Shown here: positions 56,031-64,000 of the stretch, one piece after another | How positions within the stretch are numbered: the first letter of the stretch is position 1 | Layout of the letters: each line of letters opens with the position of its first letter | Assembly (NCBI RefSeq): GCF_007858365.1 | Contig: NZ_VFIO01000013.1 | Location: 1 to 64,000, forward strand | DNA: 64,000 nucleotides | DNA from: Pseudomonas saxonica | GTDB taxonomy: Bacteria > Pseudomonadota > Gammaproteobacteria > Pseudomonadales > Pseudomonadaceae | Direction of reading: 5' to 3' | The notes under the pieces: generated by a model | Told to the model about the DNA's origin: nothing | The model's input: the letters and a program-made list of their open reading frames with translations, nothing else | The model's database searches: none | Program-made: the position numbers and the translations under genes

Positions 56031-57698
56031 ATGGCCTTGCAACTGAGCTACGCCCAAAGCAGCGCCCGCGGGCCGCGCGCGCAGAACCAGGACGCCACGC
56101 GCCTGGTCACTCCGGCGCCGACGCTAGCCGCCAGCAAGGGGTTTTTGTTTGCCCTTGCCGATGGCGTCAGCCAGTGCGCCGACGGCGGCCTGGCTGCTCG
56201 TTCGAGCTTGCAGGCCCTGGCCCACGACTACTACGCCACCCCGCAAACCTGGGGTGTGGCGCAATCTCTGGACCGTTTGCTGCTGGCGCAAAACCGTTGG
56301 CTACATGCCAACGGTGGCGGGCAGCCGTTGCTCACCACCCTCAGCGCTTTAGTGCTGCGTGGACGGCGTTTCACCCTCGCCCACATAGGCGATTGCCGGG
56401 TATATCGCTGGTTCGCCGGGCAGCTACAGCGCATCAGCGAAGATCATGTGTGGGACCAGCCGGGCATGCAGCACGTACTCAAGCGCGCCATGGGGCTGGA
56501 ACAGCATTTAGTCGTGGATTACCTGGATGGCGAATTGCGTCAGGGCGAGAGTTTTCTGCTGGTCAGCGATGGCGTGTGGGCAACCCTCAGTGACGCCTCA
56601 ATTGCCGGTATTCTGCGTGATGAAAGCCAACTGCAGGCCGCGTGCCAAGCGTTGGTTTACGCCGCTCACCAGGCCGGCAGTCAGGACAATGCCAGCGCCT
56701 TGTTGGTACGGATTGATGACCTGGGTGAAACTAGCCTGGGCGAGGCCCTTGGCCAAATCGAGCAATGGCCACTGCCACCAACGCTAAAGCCTGGGCAACT
56801 CTTTGAAGGCTGGCAGGTGGAGGCGCTGTTAGGGCACAGTCGCCAGTCACTGCTGTATCGGGTACGCGATACCCAGCAGCAACCCTGGCTTCTAAAAACG
56901 CTGGCAACCCACTGCGAAAATGACAGCACCGCCGGGCAAGCCTTATTGCAGGAAGAATGGTTCCTGCGCCGGGTTGCCGGGCGTAACTTTCCCGAAGTTC
57001 ACCACGCCAGCCAGCGTCAGCACCTGTATTACTTGATGCGCGAACATCCAGGCATCACCTTGGCTGAGCATTACCAGTTGCACGGTCACTTCAGCCTCAA
57101 CCTATGGCTGGAAATCGCCCCGCGCTTGTTACGGGCGCTGGGCATGCTGCACCGACGCAACATCCTGCATCGGGATATCAAACCGCAGAACCTGCTGCTC
57201 AGCAGTGATGGTGAATTGCGGGTGCTGGACTTCGGTTTGGCCTATTGCCCAGGCCTCTCAAATCATGTTCCGGGGGAGCTGCCTGGTACACCCAGTTTTA
57301 TCGCTCCGGAAGCTTATGCAGGCAGCGCACCCAGTGCGGTACAAGATCTGTATAGCGCCGGCGTGACGTTGTATTTCTTGCTGACTGGCCACTATCCCTA
57401 TGGCGAAATCGAGGCCTTTCAGCGCCCACGGTTTGCCCAGCCGATACCCGCCAATCGCTATCGCCCTGACCTGCCTGAATGGTTGGTGCACAACCTCGAT
57501 AAAGCCCTGACCAGCAACCCGCTACAGCGCTATGAAACTGCTGAAGAATGGCTACTGGCCTTGCAACAAGGCGAACACCAACCCACCCCCCGGCCAAAAC
57601 CCCTCTTGGAGCGCGAGCCTCTGAAGGTATGGCGTGGGCTGGCGTTGAGTTCGCTGCTGGTGAATATGCTGATGCTGATTTGGCTACTGCACGCATGA
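56031..57698 (+). CDS. Bifunctional PP2C phosphatase / Ser-Thr protein kinase with C-terminal membrane anchor
   Basis: A 555-residue signalling protein. Residues ~1-235 are a PP2C phosphatase: QNQDATR, ALADGVSQCADGG, HIGDCRVYR, LVSDGVWATLSD and GSQDNASALLV, carrying the metal-binding Asp residues. Residues ~255-515 are a Hanks-type kinase: catalytic loop HRDIKPQNLLL, DFGLAY, GTPSFIAPEAY and the Asp in DLYSAGVTLYFLL. A C-terminal hydrophobic helix (~537-553) anchors it to the membrane. In Pseudomonas this gene is found with the nitrate transporter (PA1782-like), suggesting control of nitrate uptake or assimilation; its target is not known. Confidence 0.92.
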   Translation: MALQLSYAQSSARGPRAQNQDATRLVTPAPTLAASKGFLFALADGVSQCADGGLAARSSLQALAHDYYATPQTWGVAQSLDRLLLAQNRWLHANGGGQPLLTTLSALVLRGRRFTLAHIGDCRVYRWFAGQLQRISEDHVWDQPGMQHVLKRAMGLEQHLVVDYLDGELRQGESFLLVSDGVWATLSDASIAGILRDESQLQAACQALVYAAHQAGSQDNASALLVRIDDLGETSLGEALGQIEQWPLPPTLKPGQLFEGWQVEALLGHSRQSLLYRVRDTQQQPWLLKTLATHCENDSTAGQALLQEEWFLRRVAGRNFPEVHHASQRQHLYYLMREHPGITLAEHYQLHGHFSLNLWLEIAPRLLRALGMLHRRNILHRDIKPQNLLLSSDGELRVLDFGLAYCPGLSNHVPGELPGTPSFIAPEAYAGSAPSAVQDLYSAGVTLYFLLTGHYPYGEIEAFQRPRFAQPIPANRYRPDLPEWLVHNLDKALTSNPLQRYETAEEWLLALQQGEHQPTPRPKPLLEREPLKVWRGLALSSLLVNMLMLIWLLHA

Positions 57699-57737
57699 CG
57701 ATAAACAACGTCCAATTGCCCTGATAAGGAATACCCC

Positions 57738-58520
57738 ATGAGCGCAAAAGTCTGGTTGGTTGGTGCCGGTCCCGGTGATCCGGAATTGTTGACCCTTAAA
57801 GCTGTGCGCGCCTTGCACGCCGCCGATGTGGTGATGATCGACGATCTAGTCAATCCAGCCGTGCTTGAGCACTGTCCCAACGCGCGAATAGTGCCCGTGG
57901 GCAAACGCGGCGGCTGCCGCTCCACACCGCAGGATTTTATCCACCGATTGATGCTGCGCTACGCCCGCCAAGGGAAATGCGTGGTACGCCTAAAAGGTGG
58001 CGATCCATGTATTTTTGGACGCGGCAGCGAAGAAGCCGAATGGCTCGGCGTCCGCGGTATTGAAGTGGAATTGGTCAACGGCATCACCGCCGGTTTGGCG
58101 GGCGCTACCAACTGCGGCATTCCGCTTACCCTGCGTGGTGTCGCCCGAGGCGTTACCTTGATTACCGCCCATACCCAGGACGACAGCAGCCTCAATTGGT
58201 CCGCTCTGGCACGCAGTGGCACAACGCTGGTGGTGTATATGGGTGTGGCCAAGCTTGAGGATATCCGTAGCAGTTTGATGACCGGTGGTTTGGACAGCCG
58301 CACGCCAGTGGCGATGATCGAAAATGCTTCGTTGCCACATCAACGGGAGTTACGCAGCACACTGACCTCAATGTACGAAGATGCGTTGGCCTTTGAACTG
58401 AAAAGCCCGGCGATTTTGGTGATTGGCGAAGTGGCGGCTGCGGGTGGAAGCTGGAAATGCACCGATACAACGGTTAGCACGCAGCCTGAAAACAAGCAGG
58501 TTATTCGGCGAGGAAGGTGA
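57738..58520 (+). CDS. cobA: Uroporphyrinogen-III C-methyltransferase
   Basis: Methylates uroporphyrinogen III twice with S-adenosylmethionine to precorrin-2, the branch to siroheme needed by NirB (and to cobalamin). It has 260 residues with class III methyltransferase motifs: VGAGPGDPELLTLKAVR, VGKRGGCRS, RLKGGDPCIFGRGSEEAEWL, and NGITAGLAGATNCGIPLT. No CysG-type dehydrogenase/ferrochelatase domain is fused. It closes the rightward nitrate operon, 39 bases after the kinase stop, tying cofactor supply to nitrite reduction. Confidence 0.94.
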   Translation: MSAKVWLVGAGPGDPELLTLKAVRALHAADVVMIDDLVNPAVLEHCPNARIVPVGKRGGCRSTPQDFIHRLMLRYARQGKCVVRLKGGDPCIFGRGSEEAEWLGVRGIEVELVNGITAGLAGATNCGIPLTLRGVARGVTLITAHTQDDSSLNWSALARSGTTLVVYMGVAKLEDIRSSLMTGGLDSRTPVAMIENASLPHQRELRSTLTSMYEDALAFELKSPAILVIGEVAAAGGSWKCTDTTVSTQPENKQVIRRGR

Positions 58521-58563
58521 ACCACTTGCCTGCTGCAATAACCAGGGCAGCCAACAGCTGATT

Positions 58564-58594
58564 GCGGGGTACCGGCGACAGATACCGGCCCCGC
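58564..58594 (+). terminator. Possible terminator after cobA
   Basis: GCGGGG and CCGG pair with CCGG and CCCCGC around a 9-base loop (a TA bulge interrupts). No T-run follows, so termination is uncertain; it lies 44 bases after the cobA stop. Confidence 0.35.
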
Positions 58595-58683
58595 CCAAAA
58601 CAACTTAAACCGCCCTGCCCAGCCAGCCGGAAGCTGATTTTTACAACTCTTGAGTGACCTCGACATCGTGTTTATAGCGACCC

Positions 58684-60126
58684 TCAAGCCGTTCGTGTAC
58701 CTCGAGTGCTGCTGGACGGGACATGCATTGCTGAGTCGGCATGGGCTATTTCCCAGGCATCCCGTGGATCATCCAAGTCGCGATTGAGGGTTTCCGGGGT
58801 TTTGAATGTGGCGTACAGGGTGATCAGTGTAAGCAGCGTCAGGTAACAGGCAATGGGCAGCCAAGCGCCGATACCTGCGCTGGCGTCACCGTCATGGCTC
58901 GCCACCACCAGTGCAATGATGCCGGCCCCGATCATCGGCGCAATCCCACCGGCGATCACTGCCGATGCCTCACGAGCGATGGACACCCCCATGTAGCGGT
59001 GACGCGAGCCGAACAACTCTGGCAGCAACGCAGCCTGCGTACCGAACATACCCCAAGTGCCAATGCCCAAGGCGATGGAGATAGCAATGACACTTGCTAC
59101 GACATTGCCCAGACTGAGCACCCACCACACCGGGAATGCCAGTGCCAATTGCACCAGAGCAAAGGCCCGGTAGACCACGACTCGGCCAAAACGGTCGCTG
59201 AGCTTGCCCGCAATCGGTACGGTCATCGCGCCCAGGCTGGCCGCGCAGATAAGGGTCAACACCCCCACCGGCCCTTGCAGCCCTACCACGCCAACGATGT
59301 AGCTTACTGCCAGAGCCTGGTAAATCGATGAGCCACCGTTTTCTCCCAGGCGCAGCCCAATGCCGATCAACAACGTGGGTTTGGAATGCTCCATCGCGCT
59401 TTTAAGCGGGTTGACGCAGACACGTTTGAGCGCCTTCAGGCGGATAAAAGTCGGGGATTCCTTGAGCGACAGACGCATGTACAAGCCCAACGCAACGATC
59501 ACCACGCTGCTGAAGAACGGCACCCGCCACAGCCCGCTTTCGATCACGTTGTCATTGCCGCTGACCACCAGGAAATACACCAGTGCTGCGAGGATGGTGC
59601 CCAATTGGATGCCAAGGAACGGCAGCGCAGCATAGAAACCCCGTCGGCCCTCAGGGGCGTATTCGGTCATCATTACCGCCGCACCGGCCTGCTCGGCACC
59701 CGCGCCCAACCCTTGCAGAAGACGCAGGATCACCAACAGCATGGGTGCCAGGTAGCCGACTTGATGGAAGCTTGGCAGTGCACCGATGAGCGTGCTGGAA
59801 ATGCCCATCAGCAGCACTGTCGATGTCAGCACGAACTTACGCCCGACGCGATCACCGATCATGCCGAACAGTACCCCGCCCAGAGGCCGTATCGCAAAGC
59901 CCAGAAAATAGGTACCGAAACTGGCGATCAGGCTCATGGCGCGGGTCTGCTCCGGAAAGAACAGAGGCCCGAAAATCAATGCCGAAGCCAGGGTGTAAAG
60001 CGCAAAGTCGTAGTACTCCAGTGCACTTCCCAGGGAGCAGGCCCAAGCCGCGCGGTGCAAATCTTTCTTGTGCGCTTGCGCGTCGGGGGGAGTGCCAATG
60101 TCGGATGCTGAATGATCGTGAGTCAT
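58684..60126 (-). CDS. MHS-family MFS transporter (shikimate / aromatic or dicarboxylic acid permease type)
   Basis: A 480-residue metabolite:proton symporter with 12 membrane helices. Hallmarks: SALEYYDFALYTLASALIFG, MSLIASFGTYFLGFAIRPLGG, GDRVGRKFVLTSTV, RLLQGLGAGAEQAGAAVMMTEYAP and a long central loop, as in ShiA, ProP and KgtP. The neighbouring AroE-like gene points to shikimate or quinate as a possible substrate (inference). It is the last gene of the leftward operon under the LysR gene at 61925. Confidence 0.87.
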   Translation of the reverse strand: MTHDHSASDIGTPPDAQAHKKDLHRAAWACSLGSALEYYDFALYTLASALIFGPLFFPEQTRAMSLIASFGTYFLGFAIRPLGGVLFGMIGDRVGRKFVLTSTVLLMGISSTLIGALPSFHQVGYLAPMLLVILRLLQGLGAGAEQAGAAVMMTEYAPEGRRGFYAALPFLGIQLGTILAALVYFLVVSGNDNVIESGLWRVPFFSSVVIVALGLYMRLSLKESPTFIRLKALKRVCVNPLKSAMEHSKPTLLIGIGLRLGENGGSSIYQALAVSYIVGVVGLQGPVGVLTLICAASLGAMTVPIAGKLSDRFGRVVVYRAFALVQLALAFPVWWVLSLGNVVASVIAISIALGIGTWGMFGTQAALLPELFGSRHRYMGVSIAREASAVIAGGIAPMIGAGIIALVVASHDGDASAGIGAWLPIACYLTLLTLITLYATFKTPETLNRDLDDPRDAWEIAHADSAMHVPSSSTRGTRTA

Positions 60127-60181
60127 GGGGTACCTCCAGGTGCCTTTACGGCATCTTGTTATTGACCAGTCGAAGGGTTGC

Positions 60182-60997
60182 TTACAATTTCAACCGCTGT
60201 ATTTCCTGGAGCATGGCCTGCTCCATGATGTCGATTGGAGCCTCTTTCCCGGTGTACAACTCGATTTGGCGACACGCCTGGTGCACTAACATGCGGGTGC
60301 CGGCAATGGTGCGGCAGCCCAACGATTGGGCTTGCAGCAACAGCGCGGTATGCACCGGCATGAAGGCCACATCCATGACCAGCAGATGACCGGCCAGGCT
60401 GCCGTCCAGCGGGTTACTGTCCGGTTGCTTGAAGCCCACGGACGTCGCATTGATGACGATGTCGAAGGCCTCGGCCGTGAACGCCTCGACGCCCCCGCCC
60501 CACCTTGCCCCCAGTTCTTCTGCCAGCGCAGCACCGCGCTCGATGCTGCGATTGAACACCGTGACCTCGGCCGCTGCTTGCAAACACCCGTAGACCACCG
60601 CACGAGCCGCGCCGCCGGCACCGATTACGGCGATACGCTTGGCGCACAGATCGGTGACTTCTTCCAGGGCACGTACTGCACCGAGGTAGTCGGTGTTGTA
60701 GCCGGTCAGTACGCCGTCGACGTTATTGATGGTGTTGACCGCACCGATGACGTGGGCAGACTCGTCAATCTTGTCCAAATGAGGCATTACTGCGGTTTTA
60801 TAGGGCATTGAAACGTTCATGCCGCGCACGCCCAGCGTACGAATGGCTGCTACGGCGGCGACCGGATCTTCGACGCCAAAACAGACAAAGGTGTAATCCA
60901 GGCCCAGCGCTGCATATGCCGCGTTGTGGATCTTTGCAGAGAGCGAAAACGGCGAGCCCATGATTGAGCCGCACAGGGTTGGCAGGGATTGAGGCAT
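60182..60997 (-). CDS. Shikimate/quinate dehydrogenase family protein (AroE-like)
   Basis: A 271-residue NAD(P)-dependent dehydrogenase. Substrate-domain features: GSPFSLSAKIHNAAYAALGL, NVSMPYKTAV (catalytic Lys), VNTINNVDGVLTGYNTDYLG (catalytic Asp). The cofactor domain has VIGAGGAARAVVYG and VFNRSIERG, whose NRS hints at NADP use. The operon context with a transporter and an SDR, not an aro cluster, suggests a catabolic paralogue (shikimate or quinate oxidation) rather than the housekeeping AroE. The QuiA-like PQQ enzyme in the same window is a possible functional link only. Confidence 0.85.
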   Translation of the reverse strand: MPQSLPTLCGSIMGSPFSLSAKIHNAAYAALGLDYTFVCFGVEDPVAAVAAIRTLGVRGMNVSMPYKTAVMPHLDKIDESAHVIGAVNTINNVDGVLTGYNTDYLGAVRALEEVTDLCAKRIAVIGAGGAARAVVYGCLQAAAEVTVFNRSIERGAALAEELGARWGGGVEAFTAEAFDIVINATSVGFKQPDSNPLDGSLAGHLLVMDVAFMPVHTALLLQAQSLGCRTIAGTRMLVHQACRQIELYTGKEAPIDIMEQAMLQEIQRLKL

Positions 60998-61019
60998 GCG
61001 GGAGTCCTTGGCGAGAGAG

Positions 61020-61784
61020 TTAGACGACGCTGGTCAAGCCACCATCGACGAAAAGGGTCTGACCGTTAACGAAGTTGGACGCTGATGATGCGAGAAAAAC
61101 GGCCGCGCCGCAGAGCTCCTCTACATTGCCCCAACGCCCGGCAGGCGTTCGCTGCAACAGCCATTCGCAGAACGCCGGATCGTTGACCAGCGCCTGATTC
61201 AATTCCGTCTGAAAATAGCCGGGGGCCAGGGCATTGATCTGAAGACCCAGACCTGCCCAGTCGGCACACATGCCCCGCGTGAGCATTCGCACGGCGCCCT
61301 TGCTGGCGGCGTAAGGTGCGATGGAACGTCGGGCCAGTTCGCTTTGCACCGAGCCAATGTTGATGATCTTGCCGTGCCGGCGCGCAATCATGTGACGAGC
61401 GACCGCCTGGGATACATTGAACACGCCATCAAGATTGGTACTCATCAGCCTGTGCCAGTCATTGGCGCTGACATCCTGCAGCGCCTGGCGATGCTGCAAG
61501 CCAGCGTTGTTGATCAGAATATCAATCGGCCCCAGGCACTCTTCCAGCCCATCGATGGCCGTTGCGACAGCAACGTGGTCGGTCACGTCGAATACCGAGT
61601 AATCGACGTCCAGCCCTTCATCGCGCAACAGCGCGCAAGCACCTTGAGCGCGCTCGGCATCGCGGCCATTGAGCACCACGTGGGCACCCGCTTGTGCCAG
61701 CCCGCGAGCCAGAGCCAGGCCAATGCCGCGTACCGAACCGGTGATCAGCGCTCGACGCCCGTTCAGACGAAAGCTGTCGATCAT
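61020..61784 (-). CDS. SDR family oxidoreductase (gluconate 5-dehydrogenase-like)
   Basis: A 254-residue NAD(P)-dependent dehydrogenase. Cofactor motif TGSVRGIGLALARGL, NNAG, catalytic Ser in NIGSVQSE and YAASK (Tyr-x3-Lys), ending with VNGQTLFVDGGLTS. It resembles Ga5DH/2-deoxy-D-gluconate dehydrogenase SDRs. The ATG at 61784 is chosen because GGGAG lies 8 bases upstream; an open frame extends to 61913 through the operator region. It is the first gene of the leftward operon and divergent from the LysR gene. Confidence 0.88.
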   Translation of the reverse strand: MIDSFRLNGRRALITGSVRGIGLALARGLAQAGAHVVLNGRDAERAQGACALLRDEGLDVDYSVFDVTDHVAVATAIDGLEECLGPIDILINNAGLQHRQALQDVSANDWHRLMSTNLDGVFNVSQAVARHMIARRHGKIINIGSVQSELARRSIAPYAASKGAVRMLTRGMCADWAGLGLQINALAPGYFQTELNQALVNDPAFCEWLLQRTPAGRWGNVEELCGAAVFLASSASNFVNGQTLFVDGGLTSVV

Positions 61785-61874
61785 GTGTGTCTCCCTACGC
61801 TGAGTTGTTGAATGGGCAATGTCGCCACTTTCAACTGCTATCGCGCCGGGATGCCAATCGTTTATGGTGATGTT

Positions 61875-61895
61875 GTGATCACCCCTCGTGATCAC
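61875..61895. promoter_or_regulatory. Twin GTGATCAC palindromes, candidate LysR operator
   Basis: Two copies of the perfect palindrome GTGATCAC are separated by 5 bases (13-base period), with a partial GTGACC copy further right. They lie in the 140-base gap between the divergent SDR and LysR genes, the expected place for a LysR-type binding site. Confidence 0.5.
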
Positions 61896-61924
61896 CAAGT
61901 GACCATGCTGCACAGGGAGAAGAT

Positions 61925-62848
61925 GTGGAACTCAAGCATTTGAAAGCTTTCGCGACACTGGCCGAAGAGTTGCATTTCGGCCGTGCTGCGTTGCGCCTGC
62001 ACATAGTCCAGCCCGCCCTGAGCGCGCAAATACGGGCTCTGGAGGAAGAGGTAGGCGCACAGTTATTCGAGCGTAACCGGCACCGCGTCGAGTTGACCGA
62101 GGAAGGAATGCTGTTTCTGCCCGAGGCCTTGGCTACCCTGCGCCAGGCCCGGCGCGCCCTTGAAGTGCTGCAGCAAGCGGCGGCCGGTGAGGTTGGCATA
62201 TTGCGTCTGGCATTTGTCTCTTCAACGTTGTCGCACTTGTTGCCGCAACTCGTCCGCACGCTGGAGCAACGCTACCCGCACATCGAACTGGAGCTCAAGG
62301 ACATGCCTTCGCTAGCGCAAGCTCGGGCTTTGTTGGACAACGCCCTGGATTTTGCCTTGGTACGCCTGCCCTTGAATGTACCTGGCGTCCAGACACGCAT
62401 GCTTTTCGAAGAGTCACTGGTCGTCGCGCTGCCACAAGAAAACCCGTTATGCGCCAAACCTCGTATAAAGCCTCAGGATCTAGCCGGATGTCCGGTACTG
62501 GTGCTAGCGCGCAAGTTCGCTCCCGGCTTGTATGACCAGATGCTGGCAGGCTTTCACAGACGAAAAGTTACGCTGACCATTGCCCGGGAAATGGGCGAGT
62601 TCACCACACAGTTGGCGTTGGTGGCCGCCGGTCTGGGCATTGGCATATTGCCAAGCGGCGCAGCATCGGCATTGCCCGCGGGTGTCGTGACTCGCCCACT
62701 GACTCTGCCCATGAGCGGGGCTGGCATCGGCGTGGCTTGGCTCGGCCTGGAAAATCCACGCAAGCGGGCGCTGATGAGGGTGCTAGACGAACTTTATCCC
62801 GTGACAGCGCCTGAGTTCACTGAGCAAGCGCCAAGCAGCACGCTATAG
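61925..62848 (+). CDS. LysR-type transcriptional regulator
   Basis: A 307-residue regulator: N-terminal helix-turn-helix (LKHLKAFATLAEELHFGRAA, then QPALSAQIRALEEEVGAQLFERN) and a C-terminal co-inducer domain (GILRLAFVSSTLSHLLPQL to GLGIGILPSG). GTG start at 61925, with GGGAGAAGAT upstream; a neighbouring ATG at 61923 is out of frame. It is divergent from the SDR-AroE-MHS operon and probably controls it. Inducer unknown. Confidence 0.9.
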   Translation: MELKHLKAFATLAEELHFGRAALRLHIVQPALSAQIRALEEEVGAQLFERNRHRVELTEEGMLFLPEALATLRQARRALEVLQQAAAGEVGILRLAFVSSTLSHLLPQLVRTLEQRYPHIELELKDMPSLAQARALLDNALDFALVRLPLNVPGVQTRMLFEESLVVALPQENPLCAKPRIKPQDLAGCPVLVLARKFAPGLYDQMLAGFHRRKVTLTIAREMGEFTTQLALVAAGLGIGILPSGAASALPAGVVTRPLTLPMSGAGIGVAWLGLENPRKRALMRVLDELYPVTAPEFTEQAPSSTL

Positions 62849-62900
62849 ATTTCAGAAACCACCGGCTGGTGCGCGCCAAGGGTCCCGCGCAAATGACTAC

Positions 62901-63302
62901 TCATTGGGCGTGCTGCCATGTTTTGTAGACGAATTCGAGGCTGTACCCATCCGGGTCCAGCACATTGGCAGCGTAATAGTCAGGGTGGTAGTGCAAGCGC
63001 GCGCCAGGCGAGCCGTTGTCGATTGCCCCCAGATTCATGGCAGCGGCGTAGGCGGCATCCACTTCAGCCTTGCTGTGCGCGATAAAACCAACATGTACCG
63101 CACGCCCTTCGACAACGCCCTCACGCAGCCAGAAGAACATCCGGCCGTTGGCGCCGAAGCCTTTTAGATCAGGATGACCCGGCGGGCCGTCCTTGCCGTC
63201 GTAGTCCAGGCGTGCGGTGATACCCAACGGGGTCAGGGCCGCTTCGTAGAAACGGATGGACCGGGCGATATCGCTCACGGACAAAAAGATATGATCCAGC
63301 AT
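62901..63302 (-). CDS. VOC family protein (glyoxalase/bleomycin-resistance fold)
   Basis: A 133-residue metal-chelating-fold protein. MLDHIFLSVSDIARSIRFYE carries the first His ligand, ARLHYHPDYYAANVLDPDGYSLEFVYKTW the C-terminal Glu. Such proteins include glyoxalases, fosfomycin-resistance proteins and many uncharacterised enzymes. It lies 18 bases downstream of the SDR gene and is probably co-transcribed with it. Confidence 0.87.
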   Translation of the reverse strand: MLDHIFLSVSDIARSIRFYEAALTPLGITARLDYDGKDGPPGHPDLKGFGANGRMFFWLREGVVEGRAVHVGFIAHSKAEVDAAYAAAMNLGAIDNGSPGARLHYHPDYYAANVLDPDGYSLEFVYKTWQHAQ

Positions 63303-63320
63303 GGCAAAATCCTCAGGTAT

Positions 63321-64000
63321 TCAGATGTTGTAGCCGCCGGAAACTTCGAGGGTCTGGGCATTGATCCAGGCGCCCTCCTCTGACAGTAACATGGCGATCA
63401 CACGGGCGACGTCTTCAGGCTCGCCGACTCGCCCAAGTGCGGTTTGCGCCGCCAGTACCGCCTCAAACTCATCGTTCAGACCGCCACCCAACTCGGTACG
63501 GATGGCGCCGGGCGATACGGCGTTGGCCCGTATGCGCCGCTCGCCGAACTCTTTGGCCATGTAACGGGTGAGCACTTCGAGCCCCCCCTTGAACGCCGCA
63601 TAGGGCGCCACGCCAGCGGTGGCGACGCGGGTGGTGGCACTGGTCAGATTAACGATACTGGCGTTTTCCGCGAACAGCGGCAGCAGGGTCTGGGTCAGGA
63701 AAAACGGGCCTTTGAGGTGCACGTTGAACAAACCATCGAACTGCGCTTCGGTGACCGTTGCCAAAGGATTGAACAGACCGTAGCCGGCGTTGTTGACCAG
63801 GCCACCCAAAGTGGTGGCATCCCAGGTGTCCCGCAAGGTCAGTACCACTGACTGGCGAAACGCCTCGAAGCTGCCAACGTCAGACACGTCGAGCTTGAGA
63901 GCAACAGCCTTGCCACCGACGTGTTCAATGCGTTCCACGACCGTCGCGGCAGCCCGTGGATTAGTGTTGTAGGTCAGGATGACCCCCATCCCACGCTGAG
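63321..64000 (-). CDS. SDR family oxidoreductase, 5' end cut by the window
   Basis: The visible ~226 residues contain the SDR core: NNAGYG, the catalytic YAAFK (Tyr-x3-Lys), FGERRIRANAVSPGAIRT and INAQTLEVSGGYNI at the end. The N-terminal nucleotide-binding glycine motif lies beyond position 64000; the frame stays open to the edge, reading through an internal Met at 63989. So the gene is partial here, not broken. It precedes the VOC gene. Confidence 0.85.
   Translation of the reverse strand, partial: QRGMGVILTYNTNPRAAATVVERIEHVGGKAVALKLDVSDVGSFEAFRQSVVLTLRDTWDATTLGGLVNNAGYGLFNPLATVTEAQFDGLFNVHLKGPFFLTQTLLPLFAENASIVNLTSATTRVATAGVAPYAAFKGGLEVLTRYMAKEFGERRIRANAVSPGAIRTELGGGLNDEFEAVLAAQTALGRVGEPEDVARVIAMLLSEEGAWINAQTLEVSGGYNI

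Noticed and set aside
59386..60111. 241-codon plus-strand frame inside the MHS transporter gene
   Set aside because: Antisense of a well-defined 12-helix transporter; low-complexity Gln/His/Arg content.

Overview
The window is a stretch of Pseudomonas chromosome. The evidence is gene content and order: an itaconate operon arranged like PA0877-PA0886 of P. aeruginosa, an assimilatory nitrate locus with a PP2C/Ser-Thr-kinase gene and cobA, a membrane PQQ glucose dehydrogenase, a CdaR/glycerate-kinase cluster, and intergenic repeats of pseudomonad type. A close match to the gamma-proteobacterial dif site lies at 28591-28618. KOPS-like octamers change strand across it, so the window very probably spans the replication terminus.

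Layout. 0.2-4.0 kb: glycerate/sugar-diacid cluster (MFS transporter, divergent SdaR/CdaR regulator, glycerate kinase). 4.1-8.0 kb: phosphatidylserine synthase, two small proteins and an acyl-CoA synthetase. 8.4-19.9 kb: one autotransporter gene of about 3837 codons, with about 86-codon repeats and a three-copy higher-order module. 20-25 kb: SDR, tyrosine recombinase, small membrane protein, GNAT, and a TerC-CBS-CorC protein. 24.9-33.5 kb: two membrane PQQ dehydrogenases (a QuiA-like paralogue and the true Gcd) flank a patch of accessory genes around dif (HEPN-like protein, AbrB-like protein, GNAT, Rieske oxygenase).

33.7-43.8 kb: itaconate uptake and degradation (TRAP transporter, citramalyl-CoA lyase, CoA-transferase, MmgE/PrpD, VOC, acyl-CoA dehydrogenase, itaconyl-CoA hydratase) with a divergent LysR regulator. 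44.0 kb: periplasmic Cu,Zn superoxide dismutase. 44.7-58.5 kb: nitrate assimilation, with nirBD leftward and nasA (fused to its own flavoprotein reductase), nasS, nasT, a NarK-type transporter, a phosphatase-kinase and cobA rightward. 58.7-62.8 kb: a LysR-linked operon (SDR, AroE-like dehydrogenase, MHS transporter). 62.9-64 kb: a VOC protein and an SDR cut by the window edge.

The main regulatory find is in the nitrate region. Four transcription units (nirBD, nasA, nasST, narK) each start with a sigma-54-type -24/-12 element. Each then has a 121-196-nt leader ending in an intrinsic terminator. In each leader a hairpin with an ANTAR-type hexaloop (A at position 1, G at position 4) shares bases with the 5' arm of the terminator. 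Because nasT, encoding an ANTAR protein, lies among them, this reads as a local NasS/NasT nitrate-controlled antitermination regulon that includes nasST itself.
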